Positions 32,544-40,982 of a stretch of 44,824 bases of DNA are shown here, piece by piece. The notes under the pieces are model-generated. The model did no database searches, was not told the origin of the DNA, and saw nothing but the letters and a program-made list of their open reading frames with translations. The stretch's first letter is position 1. The number at the start of each line of letters is the position of its first letter. This DNA comes from Firmicutes bacterium CAG:884 (GTDB lineage: Bacteria; Bacillota_I; Bacilli_A; RF39; UBA660). The stretch lies in the NCBI GenBank assembly GCA_000433875.1, contig HF993320.1, forward strand, positions 1 through 44,824. The letters run 5' to 3'. Both the position numbers and the translations under genes were made by a program.

Positions 32544-32987
32544 ATGAATAATAGATTAGAAGACTTAAGAGAATTAAGCGATTTGACTAAAAAGGATATT
32601 TCTAAAATACTTGGCGTTAGTGATTCTATATATGCCAGATGGGAAAATGGTAAAGACTTTATTCCTACAAGAAGGCTTTACCAAATTGCAAAGTTTTATA
32701 ATGTTAATATTGATTATATTTTAGGTCTTACAAATAAAAAATTAGAAATTAATTCTAGTAAAATTAGCATTGATGTCTCTTCCAAACGAATTCGTGAAAT
32801 CAGACTTGATAGCAAGAAATCTCTTAGAGATTTTGCTGATGGTTTTAATACTTCTGGTTCTACTTGGTGTGCTTACGAGAATGGTAAGGTTCTAATTCTA
32901 GGGGCTTTTTTATTAGAACTATGCCAGAGGTATAATGTTTCCGCAGATTGGATTCTTGGAATAACTGATGAAAAATATCTTCTATAA
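32544..32987 (+). CDS. tandem helix-turn-helix (Xre-type) regulator
   Basis: Start at ATG 32544, four bases after GGTGAT. 147 residues with two HTH_3 domains. The first, about 1-60, has TKKDISKILGVSDSIYARWE and ends IDYILGLTNKK. The second, about 80-147, has SLRDFADGFNTSGSTWCAYE and ends ADWILGITDEKYLL. Both end with the typical D-(Y/W)-ILG-(L/I)-T helix. No sensor or peptidase domain is attached. The sequence between domains (INSSKISIDVSSK) is a short linker. It is followed by its own terminator. It may bind as a monomer with two HTHs to the two direct repeats upstream. Target genes unknown. Confidence 0.85.
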   Translation: MNNRLEDLRELSDLTKKDISKILGVSDSIYARWENGKDFIPTRRLYQIAKFYNVNIDYILGLTNKKLEINSSKISIDVSSKRIREIRLDSKKSLRDFADGFNTSGSTWCAYENGKVLILGAFLLELCQRYNVSADWILGITDEKYLL

Positions 32988-33020
32988 TCGTCAACTTTAT
33001 TTTAATTAGATTATACTATT

Positions 33021-33047
33021 ACACTTGATTTATTGCAAGTGTTTTTC
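33021..33047 (+). terminator. terminator of the HTH gene
   Basis: ACACTTG, nine-base loop, CAAGTGT, then TTTTC. About 35 bases after the stop codon. Confidence 0.65.
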
Positions 33048-33060
33048 TTCATTTTAATGA

Positions 33061-33082
33061 CAAAAAGAGCCATTAGGCTCTT
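33061..33082 (-). terminator. terminator of rpmG-efp
   Basis: Minus strand: AAGAGCC, loop TAAT, GGCTCTT, then TTTG. The 5' arm is made of the last efp codons and the stop codon lies at the loop. Confidence 0.75.
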
Positions 33083-33630
33083 GAAACATATTTTCCATCT
33101 TTTGTTGAAATTAGTACAGTTTCTCCTTCTTCAATAAATAGAGGAACCCTGATAGTATGTCCTGTTTCTAATACAGCATCTTTTTGGGCATTGTTTGTTG
33201 TGTTGCCTTTTACTGCTGGTTCAGTTGATACTATTTTCATTGCTATTTTATCTGGTAAGATAAGTCCTAGTAATTCTCCTTCATAGAATGTTAGGTCAAC
33301 TTCTAGTCCTTCTTTTAGGTAAATAGCATCTTCACCTACTTGTTCACTTGATAATTCTATTTGTTCAAATGTTTGCATATTCATAAAGTTATATTTATTG
33401 CCATCATTATACAAGAATTGCATAGGGTGTTTTTCAATCATAGCTTTTTCTAGTTTAATGCTAGAGTTAAATGTTTTTTCTATAATTGATCCTGTTCTTA
33501 AGTTTCTTAGTTTCGTTTTCATAAAGGCTGCGCCTTTTCCTGGTTTAACGTGTAAGAACTCGATTACAGAATATATATCTCCTTCAAATAAAACTGTCAT
33601 TCCAACTTTAATATCATTTACGTTTATCAT
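33073..33630 (-). CDS. efp: elongation factor P
   Basis: Relieves ribosome stalling at polyproline stretches. 185 residues in three beta-barrel domains. Domain I carries HVKPGKGAAFMKTKLRNLRT with the conserved Lys in the PGKG loop, the residue modified by 5-aminopentanol in Bacillus and by beta-lysine in E. coli. Domain III has the usual ending (TGHTIRVPLFIEEGETVLIS, then DGKYVSRA). Length is normal. It follows rpmG after a 15-base gap containing its AAGGGAG site, and the pair shares a strong promoter. The YmfF/YmfH genes elsewhere in the window are the expected companions of a modified EF-P. Confidence 0.97.
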   Translation of the reverse strand: MINVNDIKVGMTVLFEGDIYSVIEFLHVKPGKGAAFMKTKLRNLRTGSIIEKTFNSSIKLEKAMIEKHPMQFLYNDGNKYNFMNMQTFEQIELSSEQVGEDAIYLKEGLEVDLTFYEGELLGLILPDKIAMKIVSTEPAVKGNTTNNAQKDAVLETGHTIRVPLFIEEGETVLISTKDGKYVSRA

Positions 33631-33645
33631 ATGTCAACTCCCTTA

Positions 33646-33813
33646 CTATTTGCTTTCTTTATGTAATGTATTTGCTCTACATTTGTTACAGAACTTATTT
33701 AATTCTAAACGGTCAGTAGTATTTTTTTTGTTTTTAGAAACACGATAGTTTTCTGATTTACAAACACTACATTTAAGAGTAACTAATTCTCTAGCTTCAC
33801 CTTTTTTAGCCAT
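33646..33813 (-). CDS. rpmG: 50S ribosomal protein L33
   Basis: Short gene of 55 residues beginning MAKKGEARELVTLKCSVCKS and ending ANTLHKESK, behind a strong AAAGGGAGGG site. The LVTLKC, NYRVSKNKKNTTDRLELNKF and CNRC segments are typical of L33. The CSVC and CNRC pairs form the zinc-binding (C+) version, in contrast to zinc-free paralogues used in zinc starvation. It sits just upstream of efp on the same transcript. Confidence 0.93.
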   Translation of the reverse strand: MAKKGEARELVTLKCSVCKSENYRVSKNKKNTTDRLELNKFCNKCRANTLHKESK

Positions 33814-33844
33814 AATTTTCCCTCCCTTTAAAAGCGTCTACCAT

Positions 33845-33873
33845 ATTATAGCATTATTAATTGAAAATATCAA
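33845..33873 (-). promoter_or_regulatory. promoter of rpmG-efp
   Basis: TTGATA (33873-33868), 17 bases, TATAAT (33850-33845) on the minus strand, with TGC before the -10. Near-consensus, as expected for a translation operon. Confidence 0.75.
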
Positions 33874-33964
33874 ATAAAAATTGATAAAATGGTTTAAAAC
33901 ATAAGAATTATAATAAATTTTTTAGATAAAATCAATATTTTTTTGTAATTTTCTTAAATCTTTT

Positions 33965-36523
33965 CTATTTTACATTATACCAATTGTTTCCGTAATCAAC
34001 TTCAACTTTTAATGGAACTTCTAATTTACAGGTATTTTCCATCAATTCTGTTACTAATTTTGTTACTTCTTCTATTTCTTCATTTGGTACATTAAAGATT
34101 AATTCATCGTGTACTTGAATAATCATTTTTGTTTTAAGATTTCTTTTTGTTATTTCTTTATCGATTTCAATCATTGCTTTTTTAATTATATCAGCGCTTG
34201 TTCCTTGTATTGGAGTATTGAGTGCGATTCTTTCACCTTGTTGTCTTATTATATAATTAGTATTTTTTAATTCATTTATTGTTCTTATTCTTCCAAATAG
34301 TGTTTTAACATATCCTTTTTCATATGCTTCTTTTTTTATATTTTCCATATATTCTTTAATTCCTGGATATGTTTCTAGGTAATTTTCAATAAAAACTTTA
34401 GCTTCTTTGGCAGGTATTCCTATATTTTCACCTAGGCCATAGCTACTGATCCCATATATTATACCGAAGTTTACGGCTTTGGCGATTCTTCGCATATCTT
34501 TATTTACATCTTCTATATTTACTTTAAAGATATCCGCTGCTGTTTTGGTATGAATATCAACGCCATTTTTAAAGGCTTCAATCATTGAATTAATTGATGC
34601 TAGTGAGCTTAATATTCTTAGTTCAATTTGTGAGTAGTCACTGCTTAGAATTACAGAGTCAGGGCTTGGTAAGAAGGCTTTTCTTATCATTTTTCCATAT
34701 TCATATCTTACTGGTATATTTTGAATATTTGGTTCAAGTGATGATAGTCTTCCGGTTCTAGCAGTTGTTTGGCTATAGATTGTATGAACTTTTCCATCTT
34801 CTTCGATTGTTCCGATTAATCCTTCTATATATGTTGAATATAGTTTTGCTAGCATTCTATATTCTATTATTTCTTCTATTACGGGATGCGTACCTTTTAG
34901 TTTCATTAATACTTCATTTGCTGTTGAATAGCCGTTTTGATTTTTTTTACCGTGAGTTAATCCTAGTTCATCAAATAATACTTCTCCTAATTGTTTTGGT
35001 GAGTTTATATTGAATTCATGACCTACTAAATTAAAGATATTTTTTGATACTAAATTCATTTTATTATTGATTTCCGTACCCATATTTTTTAATATTTCTT
35101 TGCTTACATAAATACCATTATATTCCATTCGGCCTAATACTTTAGATAACGGTAGTTCTATTTCTTCATATAAGTGCAGCAAGTCTTTATTTTTTAGTTC
35201 ATTTAAAAACTTTTCTTTGGTTTCATATAGGAATTTAGCTTTTTGACAGGCTGCTTTTTGAATTAAATTAATATCTTCATTTTTGGTATATATTTCACTT
35301 GTTAAAGGAATATTGTAGCCAAATGCGTTTGCTAGTGGTGCGACGTCATCTTTTGTATTATATTCTAGCAGATATGATGCAAGCATTGTATCAAATGGAT
35401 TATTTTCTAATTCAATATTTTCTTTTTTTAGGGAAACATATAGTCTTTTTAAATCATATGTTACATCTACTTTATTTAATATTTCTTTATTTTTCAACAA
35501 TTTTTCATAAGAAATATAATAAGCATTTTTTCCATCATATATTCCAGCTCCCTCAGCTTTTGTTTTGAAATAATTAAAGTCATTTGTTTCCAAATATATT
35601 GAAATATTCTGATTTAATTCATTTATATTTTCTAATATTTTATAGTTAAATTCTTCTTCTTTTTTGGGTTCTTTTTTTAAAAGTGAATAGAACTCTAATT
35701 CATTATAAATTTTGTTTAATTCTTCAATATTTGGTCCTTCATAATAGGTGTCTTCAAGATTTATTTCAAGTGGTACTTCTTTATAAATTGTTGCTAGTTC
35801 ATATGAAAAATAAGCATTTTCTTTATCTTGCATTAATTTTTCTTTAGTTTTTCCTTTTATATCTTCAATATTTTCATATATTCCGTCTAGTGTTTTATAT
35901 TCCTGAAGTAGTTTTAAGGCACCTTTTTCCCCTATTCCTTTTACGCCTGGTATATTATCTGAGCTATCGCCCATTAAAGCTTTTAGATCAACTATATTAA
36001 TTGGTTTAATTCCATAATCATTTTCAAATGTTTCTTCATTATATCTTATGGCTTCACCGCCTGATTTTAATAATTTCACATCGACATCTTCATTTATTAA
36101 TTGTAAAAGGTCTTTATCCGAGCTAATGATTGTTCCTTTTATATTTTCATTATCGCAGTATGTTGAGAAGGTTCCTATTATATCATCTGCTTCATAGTTA
36201 TCTATATCATACCATTTTAATCCCATTGCTGATATTACTTCTTTTGCGATTGGAAATTGTTTTTTTAATTCATCTGGTGTTTCAATTCTTCCGCCTTTAT
36301 AGTTATCATATTTTTCGTGTCTAAATGTTTTTCCTCTATCAAATGCAACTATAACATAGTTTGGTTTTTCTTCATCTAGAATTTTATTTATCATATTTAC
36401 TAAACCATATATAGCGTTTGTTGGAAAATTTTTTGAGTTTTTCATAAAATTACCGCTATAGGCTGTTGCATAGTATGATCTGAATAGTAAATTGTTTCCG
36501 TCTATCATTATTAATCGTTTCAT
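33965..36523 (-). CDS. polA: DNA polymerase I
   Basis: Repair and Okazaki-fragment polymerase. 852 residues. The N-terminal 5' nuclease (about 1-290) has MIDGNNLLFRSYYA, NYEADDIIGT, SSDKDLLQL, LMGDSSDNIPGVKGIG. The middle 3'-5' exonuclease fold (about 300-450) starts ISIYLETNDFNY and lacks the D-x-E metal pair, so proofreading is predicted absent, as in Bacillus and Thermus. The polymerase has motif A SSDYSQIELRILSSL, motif B RRIAKAVNFGIIYGIS and motif C MIIQVHDELIFNVP. GGAGATG lies before the ATG. No clear terminator follows. Confidence 0.96.
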   Translation of the reverse strand: MKRLIMIDGNNLLFRSYYATAYSGNFMKNSKNFPTNAIYGLVNMINKILDEEKPNYVIVAFDRGKTFRHEKYDNYKGGRIETPDELKKQFPIAKEVISAMGLKWYDIDNYEADDIIGTFSTYCDNENIKGTIISSDKDLLQLINEDVDVKLLKSGGEAIRYNEETFENDYGIKPINIVDLKALMGDSSDNIPGVKGIGEKGALKLLQEYKTLDGIYENIEDIKGKTKEKLMQDKENAYFSYELATIYKEVPLEINLEDTYYEGPNIEELNKIYNELEFYSLLKKEPKKEEEFNYKILENINELNQNISIYLETNDFNYFKTKAEGAGIYDGKNAYYISYEKLLKNKEILNKVDVTYDLKRLYVSLKKENIELENNPFDTMLASYLLEYNTKDDVAPLANAFGYNIPLTSEIYTKNEDINLIQKAACQKAKFLYETKEKFLNELKNKDLLHLYEEIELPLSKVLGRMEYNGIYVSKEILKNMGTEINNKMNLVSKNIFNLVGHEFNINSPKQLGEVLFDELGLTHGKKNQNGYSTANEVLMKLKGTHPVIEEIIEYRMLAKLYSTYIEGLIGTIEEDGKVHTIYSQTTARTGRLSSLEPNIQNIPVRYEYGKMIRKAFLPSPDSVILSSDYSQIELRILSSLASINSMIEAFKNGVDIHTKTAADIFKVNIEDVNKDMRRIAKAVNFGIIYGISSYGLGENIGIPAKEAKVFIENYLETYPGIKEYMENIKKEAYEKGYVKTLFGRIRTINELKNTNYIIRQQGERIALNTPIQGTSADIIKKAMIEIDKEITKRNLKTKMIIQVHDELIFNVPNEEIEEVTKLVTELMENTCKLEVPLKVEVDYGNNWYNVK

Positions 36524-36570
36524 TTTTTCATCTCCTTTTATATTTTATCATACTTTTCTTTATTTTTCTA

Positions 36571-36599
36571 TTGTACTTTCTAATTTTAAATGATATAAT
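36571..36599 (+). promoter_or_regulatory. promoter of the small anchored protein gene and 5-FCL
   Basis: TTGTAC (36571-36576), 17 bases, TATAAT (36594-36599), with TGA before the -10. The next start codon is about 22 bases away. Confidence 0.65.
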
Positions 36600-36620
36600 T
36601 TATTTAAGGATGTGATTGTT

Positions 36621-36893
36621 TTGAAAGTTGTTAAAAAGATTTTTTCTATTTTAGTTACATTTGTTTTAGTACTTTGGGTAGCGCTTGCTGTTTTTGATTT
36701 TGTTAGATGTGGTCATAAGGATGAAAATGGTAATGTGCAAAAACCGCTTATTGTTATTAAGACTAATACTTACAATTACGATGATGGTAGTGCGACTGAA
36801 TATATGAGTTTAGGCTACAAGTATGTTGAATATAATAGAAATTCTTTGAGAGCTTATGAGTTCGGACCTTTTTGGTTAAAGGTAAGATCTTAA
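36621..36893 (+). CDS. small membrane-anchored hypothetical protein
   Basis: I start it at TTG 36621: AAGGATGTGAT precedes it at a suitable distance, while the in-frame GTG at 36612 is too close to that site. The 90 residues begin with a basic end and one hydrophobic helix (KIFSILVTFVLVLWVALAVF), then a short extracytoplasmic domain. That domain has PLIVIKTNTYNYDDGSATEY, LGYKYVEYNR and a late GPFWLK. Similar short proteins (one helix plus a KTN.Y...TEY..LGY segment) occur in clostridia and bacilli, with no known function. It is 25 bases upstream of the 5-FCL gene and likely co-transcribed. Confidence 0.7.
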   Translation: MKVVKKIFSILVTFVLVLWVALAVFDFVRCGHKDENGNVQKPLIVIKTNTYNYDDGSATEYMSLGYKYVEYNRNSLRAYEFGPFWLKVRS

Positions 36894-36918
36894 TAAGTTC
36901 TTTTACTTTCCTTGGTTT

Positions 36919-37464
36919 ATGAAAAATGATTTAAGAGTTAAATATAAAAAAATTAGAAATAGTATTCATTCTGAAAATCTTGATAATTTAATTTATAATT
37001 ATATTATTGGTTTAGATGAGTTTATTTATGCAAGAGATATTTTAATTTACTATTCTATTAATGATGAAATTGATACTTTAAAATTAATTAAATATTCTTT
37101 AGAGCATAAAAAAAGAGTTTTTATTCCTAGATGTGATGATGATATGGATTTTTATTTAGTTAAAAATCTTAATGATTTAGTTAATGGTAAGTTTAATATT
37201 ATGGTTAGTAAATCAAGTGTCAATGATTATTGTAATAGTATTTGTATTACTCCTGGTATTTGTTTTGATAAAGCATTTTATAGAATTGGTTATGGTAAAG
37301 GTTATTATGATCGATTCTTTAATACTTATAATGGCGTGAAGATTGGTTTATGTTATGATGATTGTTTAATTGATGATACTTATCACGATTGTTATGATAT
37401 ACCAGTTGATATTATTGTTACTGATAAGGGTGTTAAAAGATATGAGAAAAGGAAATCGAATTGA
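36919..37464 (+). CDS. 5-formyltetrahydrofolate cyclo-ligase
   Basis: Converts 5-formyl-THF to 5,10-methenyl-THF with ATP, recovering one-carbon folate. 181 residues with the expected N-terminal RVKYKKIRNSI, DILIYYSINDEIDTLKLI, VFIPRCDDD, ITPGICFDKAFYRIGYGKGY followed by YDRFF (the hallmark loop, usually D..G.RLGYG.GYYDRFL), and VDIIVTDKG at the end. Length is normal. The ribosome site before ATG 36919 is weak (CTTGG), suggesting reliance on coupling with the gene before it. The terminator stem begins inside its last codons. Confidence 0.92.
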   Translation: MKNDLRVKYKKIRNSIHSENLDNLIYNYIIGLDEFIYARDILIYYSINDEIDTLKLIKYSLEHKKRVFIPRCDDDMDFYLVKNLNDLVNGKFNIMVSKSSVNDYCNSICITPGICFDKAFYRIGYGKGYYDRFFNTYNGVKIGLCYDDCLIDDTYHDCYDIPVDIIVTDKGVKRYEKRKSN

Positions 37465-37478
37465 ATTGATTTCCTTTT
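37447..37478. terminator. bidirectional terminator between 5-FCL and the BspA-like gene
   Basis: AAAAGGAAATC, ten-base loop, GATTTCCTTTT, then TAT. An exact 11-pair stem. It contains the stop codon of the 5-FCL gene (TGA) and touches the stop of the convergent gene at 37478, so it can serve both. Confidence 0.8.
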
Positions 37479-39064
37479 TATATTTGTTTTCCTTTTACAA
37501 CATTACGTCCAGATGAGACTGTTGCAAGCATATTATCTACCAATGTTTCTGTTTCAGCTGTATAATTAACTACTATTTTAGCATTTGAATCAGTTGCAGT
37601 ATTATTGAATATATTTGTATAGTTTGTTACTTTATTTCCAGTTACATTGAACGTGAAGTTTAAATATCTACAAAGTCTAAACATTTCAAGCATATCAGTT
37701 ACATTGTCTGTTACAAACTTATCTGATACTTTTATTTCTTTTAAATGCATATCACCTGATGCAGATGTTCCGCCAAACATTGCTCTCATATTGGTTACTT
37801 TCGATGTATCAAAGTTACTTAAATCTAGTGTTTCTAGTGCAGCACTTCCTTGAAATAGTGAACCCATATTTGTAACTTTGGATGTATCAAAATTACTTAG
37901 ATTTATACTTTTTATGCTATAAAGTCTATTAAACATACTAGCCATATTTATTACGTTCGATGTATTAAAACTGCTTAGGTCTAAACTTGTCAAGATTGAA
38001 CAAGAACCAAACATCCAACTCATATTTGTTACTTTTGATGTATCAAAATTACTTACATCAACCACTTCTAAGGCTTTGCATCCATAAAATAGCTGTGACA
38101 TATTTGTTACGTTTACTGTATTAAAATTACTTACATCAACACTTTTCAACTTTGTTAAAACTGCAAACATCTCACCCATATTTGTTACTTTTGATGTATC
38201 AAAATTGTTGTTAAAATTAATAGTTTCAACATAGGATACATAACTTCCTGATTCTTCACCATATAGCGCAAATATTCCACTACTATCTTTTGGTGCATAT
38301 ATCTTTTCTTCACTTACTATATAGGCATCATATTTTGTTGTGTCTGCCACATTTTGAACGAGATAGTGATATACAGGATAAATACTTTCTGAATCAGTTA
38401 TATCCCAGCAAAGATTTGCTTCCGTACAACTACTTGGTAAATTACTTAAATCATTACTAAAAGTTATATTTTTTATTTTTAGTCTATATTCATCTTTCCA
38501 CATTCCAACCGTTGTTGTTTTATCAGAATTTTCTGTTATATCTCCGTTCATCATAATGGCATGACCTGGAGATTGTTTTCCAACTACTTTTACATCAACT
38601 AAGATATCTTTATTTTGATAATTTATATCATCTTGATTATTTTCACCGCTATCAAATAGCCACTCCCAGTATATTGTATATACTTTAGTCTTATCGGTAT
38701 CATCACTATTAAAATAGCCCTTTAAACCCTTTGTTAAATCTAATTTATTTGTTTTTTGTTTATTTAAATAAAACTTCATATTAGTTGGTATATTAGTTCC
38801 TGTAAATGTTATTTCATATTCAACATCAGTTGAACTTCCATTTGCTGTTGCAGTTAATTCAAACTTACCGCTATCGACTGGTATAATATATTTATTTGTT
38901 AAACTTGGATTTTCAATTGTATCGTATAAATCTATATTTGTAAATGTTGTATTATTGTGTAATACATCAAATACAAATGTTCCGGCTTCAATTTTTATAT
39001 TTCCTTTTATTGCAATCATATAATATGCATAGGTTCCTGCTCCTAATAAAACTATTCCAACCAT
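37478..39064 (-). CDS. TasA-like/BspA-like (DUF285) repeat surface protein
   Basis: Unnamed surface protein, 528 residues from the first ATG (39064). Order: SipW-type hydrophobic segment (MVGIVLLGAGTYAYY), TasA-like beta domain (about 20-200), a hinge with LPSSCTEANLCWDI, about seven 26-residue BspA-type leucine-rich repeats (consensus NFDTSKVTNMSWMFGSC), then a closing KIVVNYTAE...VVKGKQI. Secretion and surface display are inferred. From ATG 39064 the signal peptide has no basic end, and no ribosome site precedes it. The frame continues upstream as KINKRKILILSLI to an ATA at 39100, eight bases after AAAGGAT (39115-39109). The true start may be this ATA, or a mutated ATG. A 12-residue longer product is likely. 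Confidence 0.8.
   Translation of the reverse strand: MVGIVLLGAGTYAYYMIAIKGNIKIEAGTFVFDVLHNNTTFTNIDLYDTIENPSLTNKYIIPVDSGKFELTATANGSSTDVEYEITFTGTNIPTNMKFYLNKQKTNKLDLTKGLKGYFNSDDTDKTKVYTIYWEWLFDSGENNQDDINYQNKDILVDVKVVGKQSPGHAIMMNGDITENSDKTTTVGMWKDEYRLKIKNITFSNDLSNLPSSCTEANLCWDITDSESIYPVYHYLVQNVADTTKYDAYIVSEEKIYAPKDSSGIFALYGEESGSYVSYVETINFNNNFDTSKVTNMGEMFAVLTKLKSVDVSNFNTVNVTNMSQLFYGCKALEVVDVSNFDTSKVTNMSWMFGSCSILTSLDLSSFNTSNVINMASMFNRLYSIKSINLSNFDTSKVTNMGSLFQGSAALETLDLSNFDTSKVTNMRAMFGGTSASGDMHLKEIKVSDKFVTDNVTDMLEMFRLCRYLNFTFNVTGNKVTNYTNIFNNTATDSNAKIVVNYTAETETLVDNMLATVSSGRNVVKGKQI
37755..38222. repeat. 78-bp tandem repeats inside the BspA-like gene
   Basis: The motif (C)ATATTTGTTAC recurs with exactly 78-base spacing (G or equivalent at 37794, 37872, 37950, 38028, 38106, 38184), six units coding 26 residues each. 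Outer limits are approximate. Confidence 0.75.
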
Positions 39065-39201
39065 TATAAGTGATAAAATTAATATTTTTCTTTTGTTTAT
39101 TTTATTTCATCCTTTCTTTAATATCGTCATTATTACTATTTAATTCTATCATATTATTTAGTTTATTGCAATTGATTTAACATTCGTTTAAATAATTTAT
39201 G

Positions 39202-39227
39202 AAAAAAAGTATACTTTTCATATACTT
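39202..39227 (-). terminator. terminator of the nrnA-ndk-NTPase operon
   Basis: Minus strand: AAGTATA, loop TGAAAAG, TATACTT, then TTTTT. The 5' arm starts at the last codon of the gene ending at 39226. Confidence 0.65.
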
Positions 39228-39552
39228 ATTTTTCGATTACTTTTTCTAAGAATATTCTTTCTTTAAATGAGCCTCTTTTTTCTGATTTAGCGTTCATTAA
39301 AGAGATAACATTATCTAATGATTTATTTTCTAAGCTAGCAAGACTTTTTATTACTTCTAACATATCAGCTAGTTCTTCTACTCTATCACTTTCATTTGCT
39401 TCTAGAACTTCTTTATATTCTTCATATAATTTCTTTTCTAAAGCTTCTTTATATTCTGCATCATTTAATATTCTAATAATTGGTGTTTCATTTTTTTCTT
39501 CAATTATTTTAGGAATATTATCTCTTACTAATTTGTTATATATTCTTTCCAT
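39226..39552 (-). CDS. MazG-like nucleotide pyrophosphohydrolase
   Basis: 108-residue all-alpha NTP pyrophosphatase fold. It starts MERIYNKLVRDNIPKII and has the metal-binding helix pair EEYKEVLEAN and RVEELADMLEVIKSL, equivalent to the ExxE...ExxD of MazG and HisE-type enzymes. Such small proteins (often labelled phosphoribosyl-ATP pyrophosphohydrolase-like) are thought to remove non-canonical nucleotides. HisE proper is unlikely, as no his genes are near. The start codon shares its A with the ndk stop, so the two are coupled. Confidence 0.85.
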   Translation of the reverse strand: MERIYNKLVRDNIPKIIEEKNETPIIRILNDAEYKEALEKKLYEEYKEVLEANESDRVEELADMLEVIKSLASLENKSLDNVISLMNAKSEKRGSFKERIFLEKVIEK

Positions 39553-39983
39553 TATTTTCTCTTTGTTAATACTTTTCTATATTTATTGAATCTATTTAAT
39601 TCAATTAAGGCATTTTCTTTGGAATCACTTGCGTGCATTACATTACAAGTTGTATCTTCTTTATTTCCATATAAATATCTTATTGTTCCTTTTTCGGCTT
39701 TATTTGGATTAGTTGCGCCCATTACTTTTCTTACTTTATTTATAGCATCTTCACCAAATACTGTCATTGATATTACTTTTCCTGACATCATAAATTCTTT
39801 TAGATGTGGAAAGAATGGTTTATCTACTAGATGAGCATAGTGTTCTTTGATAAAGTCTTCATTTAAATTAACAATATTTACATCAGTTATTGATAAATTG
39901 TTGTCTAGTAGCATTTCCATAATATTTTTAAATAATTTTTGTTTTACACCGTCTGGTTTAATCATTACAAATGTTGTTTCCAT
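39552..39983 (-). CDS. ndk: nucleoside diphosphate kinase
   Basis: Balances NTP and dNTP pools by a phosphohistidine mechanism. Start at ATG 39983 after GGGAGG (143 residues); the earlier ATG is upstream of this site. Signatures: TFVMIKPDGV, VDKPFFPHLKEFMMSG, MGATNPNKAEKGTIR and the catalytic NVMHASDSKENALIEL, where most homologues have HGSDS; the His is intact. Length is normal. It lies between nrnA and the MazG-like gene on one transcript. Confidence 0.95.
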   Translation of the reverse strand: METTFVMIKPDGVKQKLFKNIMEMLLDNNLSITDVNIVNLNEDFIKEHYAHLVDKPFFPHLKEFMMSGKVISMTVFGEDAINKVRKVMGATNPNKAEKGTIRYLYGNKEDTTCNVMHASDSKENALIELNRFNKYRKVLTKRK

Positions 39984-39997
39984 ATTTCCTCCCTGTT

Positions 39998-40954
39998 TTA
40001 ACATTTTTCTTTATATTCTAAACATACTTTATCTAACTCTTCTACTATTTCTAGAGTTTCTTCATATGTTTTGACTTTAATTCCGGATGCATAGGCGTGT
40101 CCGCCTCCACCAAAGCCTTGAGCTACTGTATTTATTATTGGTCCTCTTGATCTTATTGATACTCTTATATTATTGTTTAGAGTATCTACAGAAAATAGAA
40201 CCCATACTAATATTTCATCTATATAATTAAAGTTATTTATCATATTTCCAGCTGTTGCAACATCAATATTATATTCGTGCATTTTATCTTCAGTTATTAA
40301 TAGATGAGCGACTCCGTTTGGTGTTAGTTTTAAGTTTTGTGATATATATCCTTGGAATCTTAATTCTTTTAGTGGTCTCATATATATATTATTATATACT
40401 TTGTCTGTATCTATTTTGTTTTCTTTTAATAGTTTTGCGACTAATGAAAAGGTTTTCTCGGTTGTATATGAATATAAGAATCTATTAGTGTCTGTTACTA
40501 AACCTGTATATAATTTTTCAGCTATCTCATTTGTTATCTTAAATGGTGTATTGAATGCTAGTTCCATTACCATTTGTGATGCACTTGATGCTTTATCATC
40601 TATCCACTCTATTTCACAAAAGGTTTCCACATATGGATGGTGATCAATTTTTATTCTATAGGCAAAATCTTTATAAGCAGCGCCATCTATTCTTTTAGAG
40701 TCTGGTATATCCGTTACTATTAGTAAGGCTTTACTTACATCTTCTGGTAATTTATCTAATTGGCCCAAATATTTAAACTTATTTGCACTTGCTCCGACTG
40801 CATATACGTTTTTTTTAGGGAATTTATTTAATATAATATCTTTTAAAGCTAAACTACTTGCTAGAGCATCTGGATCTGGTCCGATGTGTCTTGCTATTAC
40901 TATTGTATTATATTTTTTAATTGTTCTATATATTTTCTTATAAATATTATTCAT
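39998..40954 (-). CDS. nrnA: DHH-family phosphoesterase (NrnA: nanoRNase/pAp phosphatase type)
   Basis: Degrades very short RNA fragments and 3'-phosphoadenosine 5'-phosphate. Start chosen at ATG 40954, four to five bases after AGGTG; the ATG at 40978 falls in the promoter. 318 residues with the DHH metal motifs HIGPDPDALASSL, IVTDIPDSKR and RIKIDHHPYVE, and the DHHA1 substrate-binding end GFGGGGHAYASGI. Length and order are normal for NrnA. A c-di-AMP phosphodiesterase would carry extra N-terminal domains, absent here. First gene of the nrnA-ndk-NTPase operon. Confidence 0.92.
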   Translation of the reverse strand: MNNIYKKIYRTIKKYNTIVIARHIGPDPDALASSLALKDIILNKFPKKNVYAVGASANKFKYLGQLDKLPEDVSKALLIVTDIPDSKRIDGAAYKDFAYRIKIDHHPYVETFCEIEWIDDKASSASQMVMELAFNTPFKITNEIAEKLYTGLVTDTNRFLYSYTTEKTFSLVAKLLKENKIDTDKVYNNIYMRPLKELRFQGYISQNLKLTPNGVAHLLITEDKMHEYNIDVATAGNMINNFNYIDEILVWVLFSVDTLNNNIRVSIRSRGPIINTVAQGFGGGGHAYASGIKVKTYEETLEIVEELDKVCLEYKEKC

Positions 40955-40982
40955 ACAACACCTATCTTTTCTTTGCATTAAT

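Noticed and set aside
39226..39552. HisE (phosphoribosyl-ATP pyrophosphatase) of histidine synthesis
   Set aside because: No his genes nearby, and the KLVRDNIPKII start is that of small MazG-like house-cleaning enzymes.
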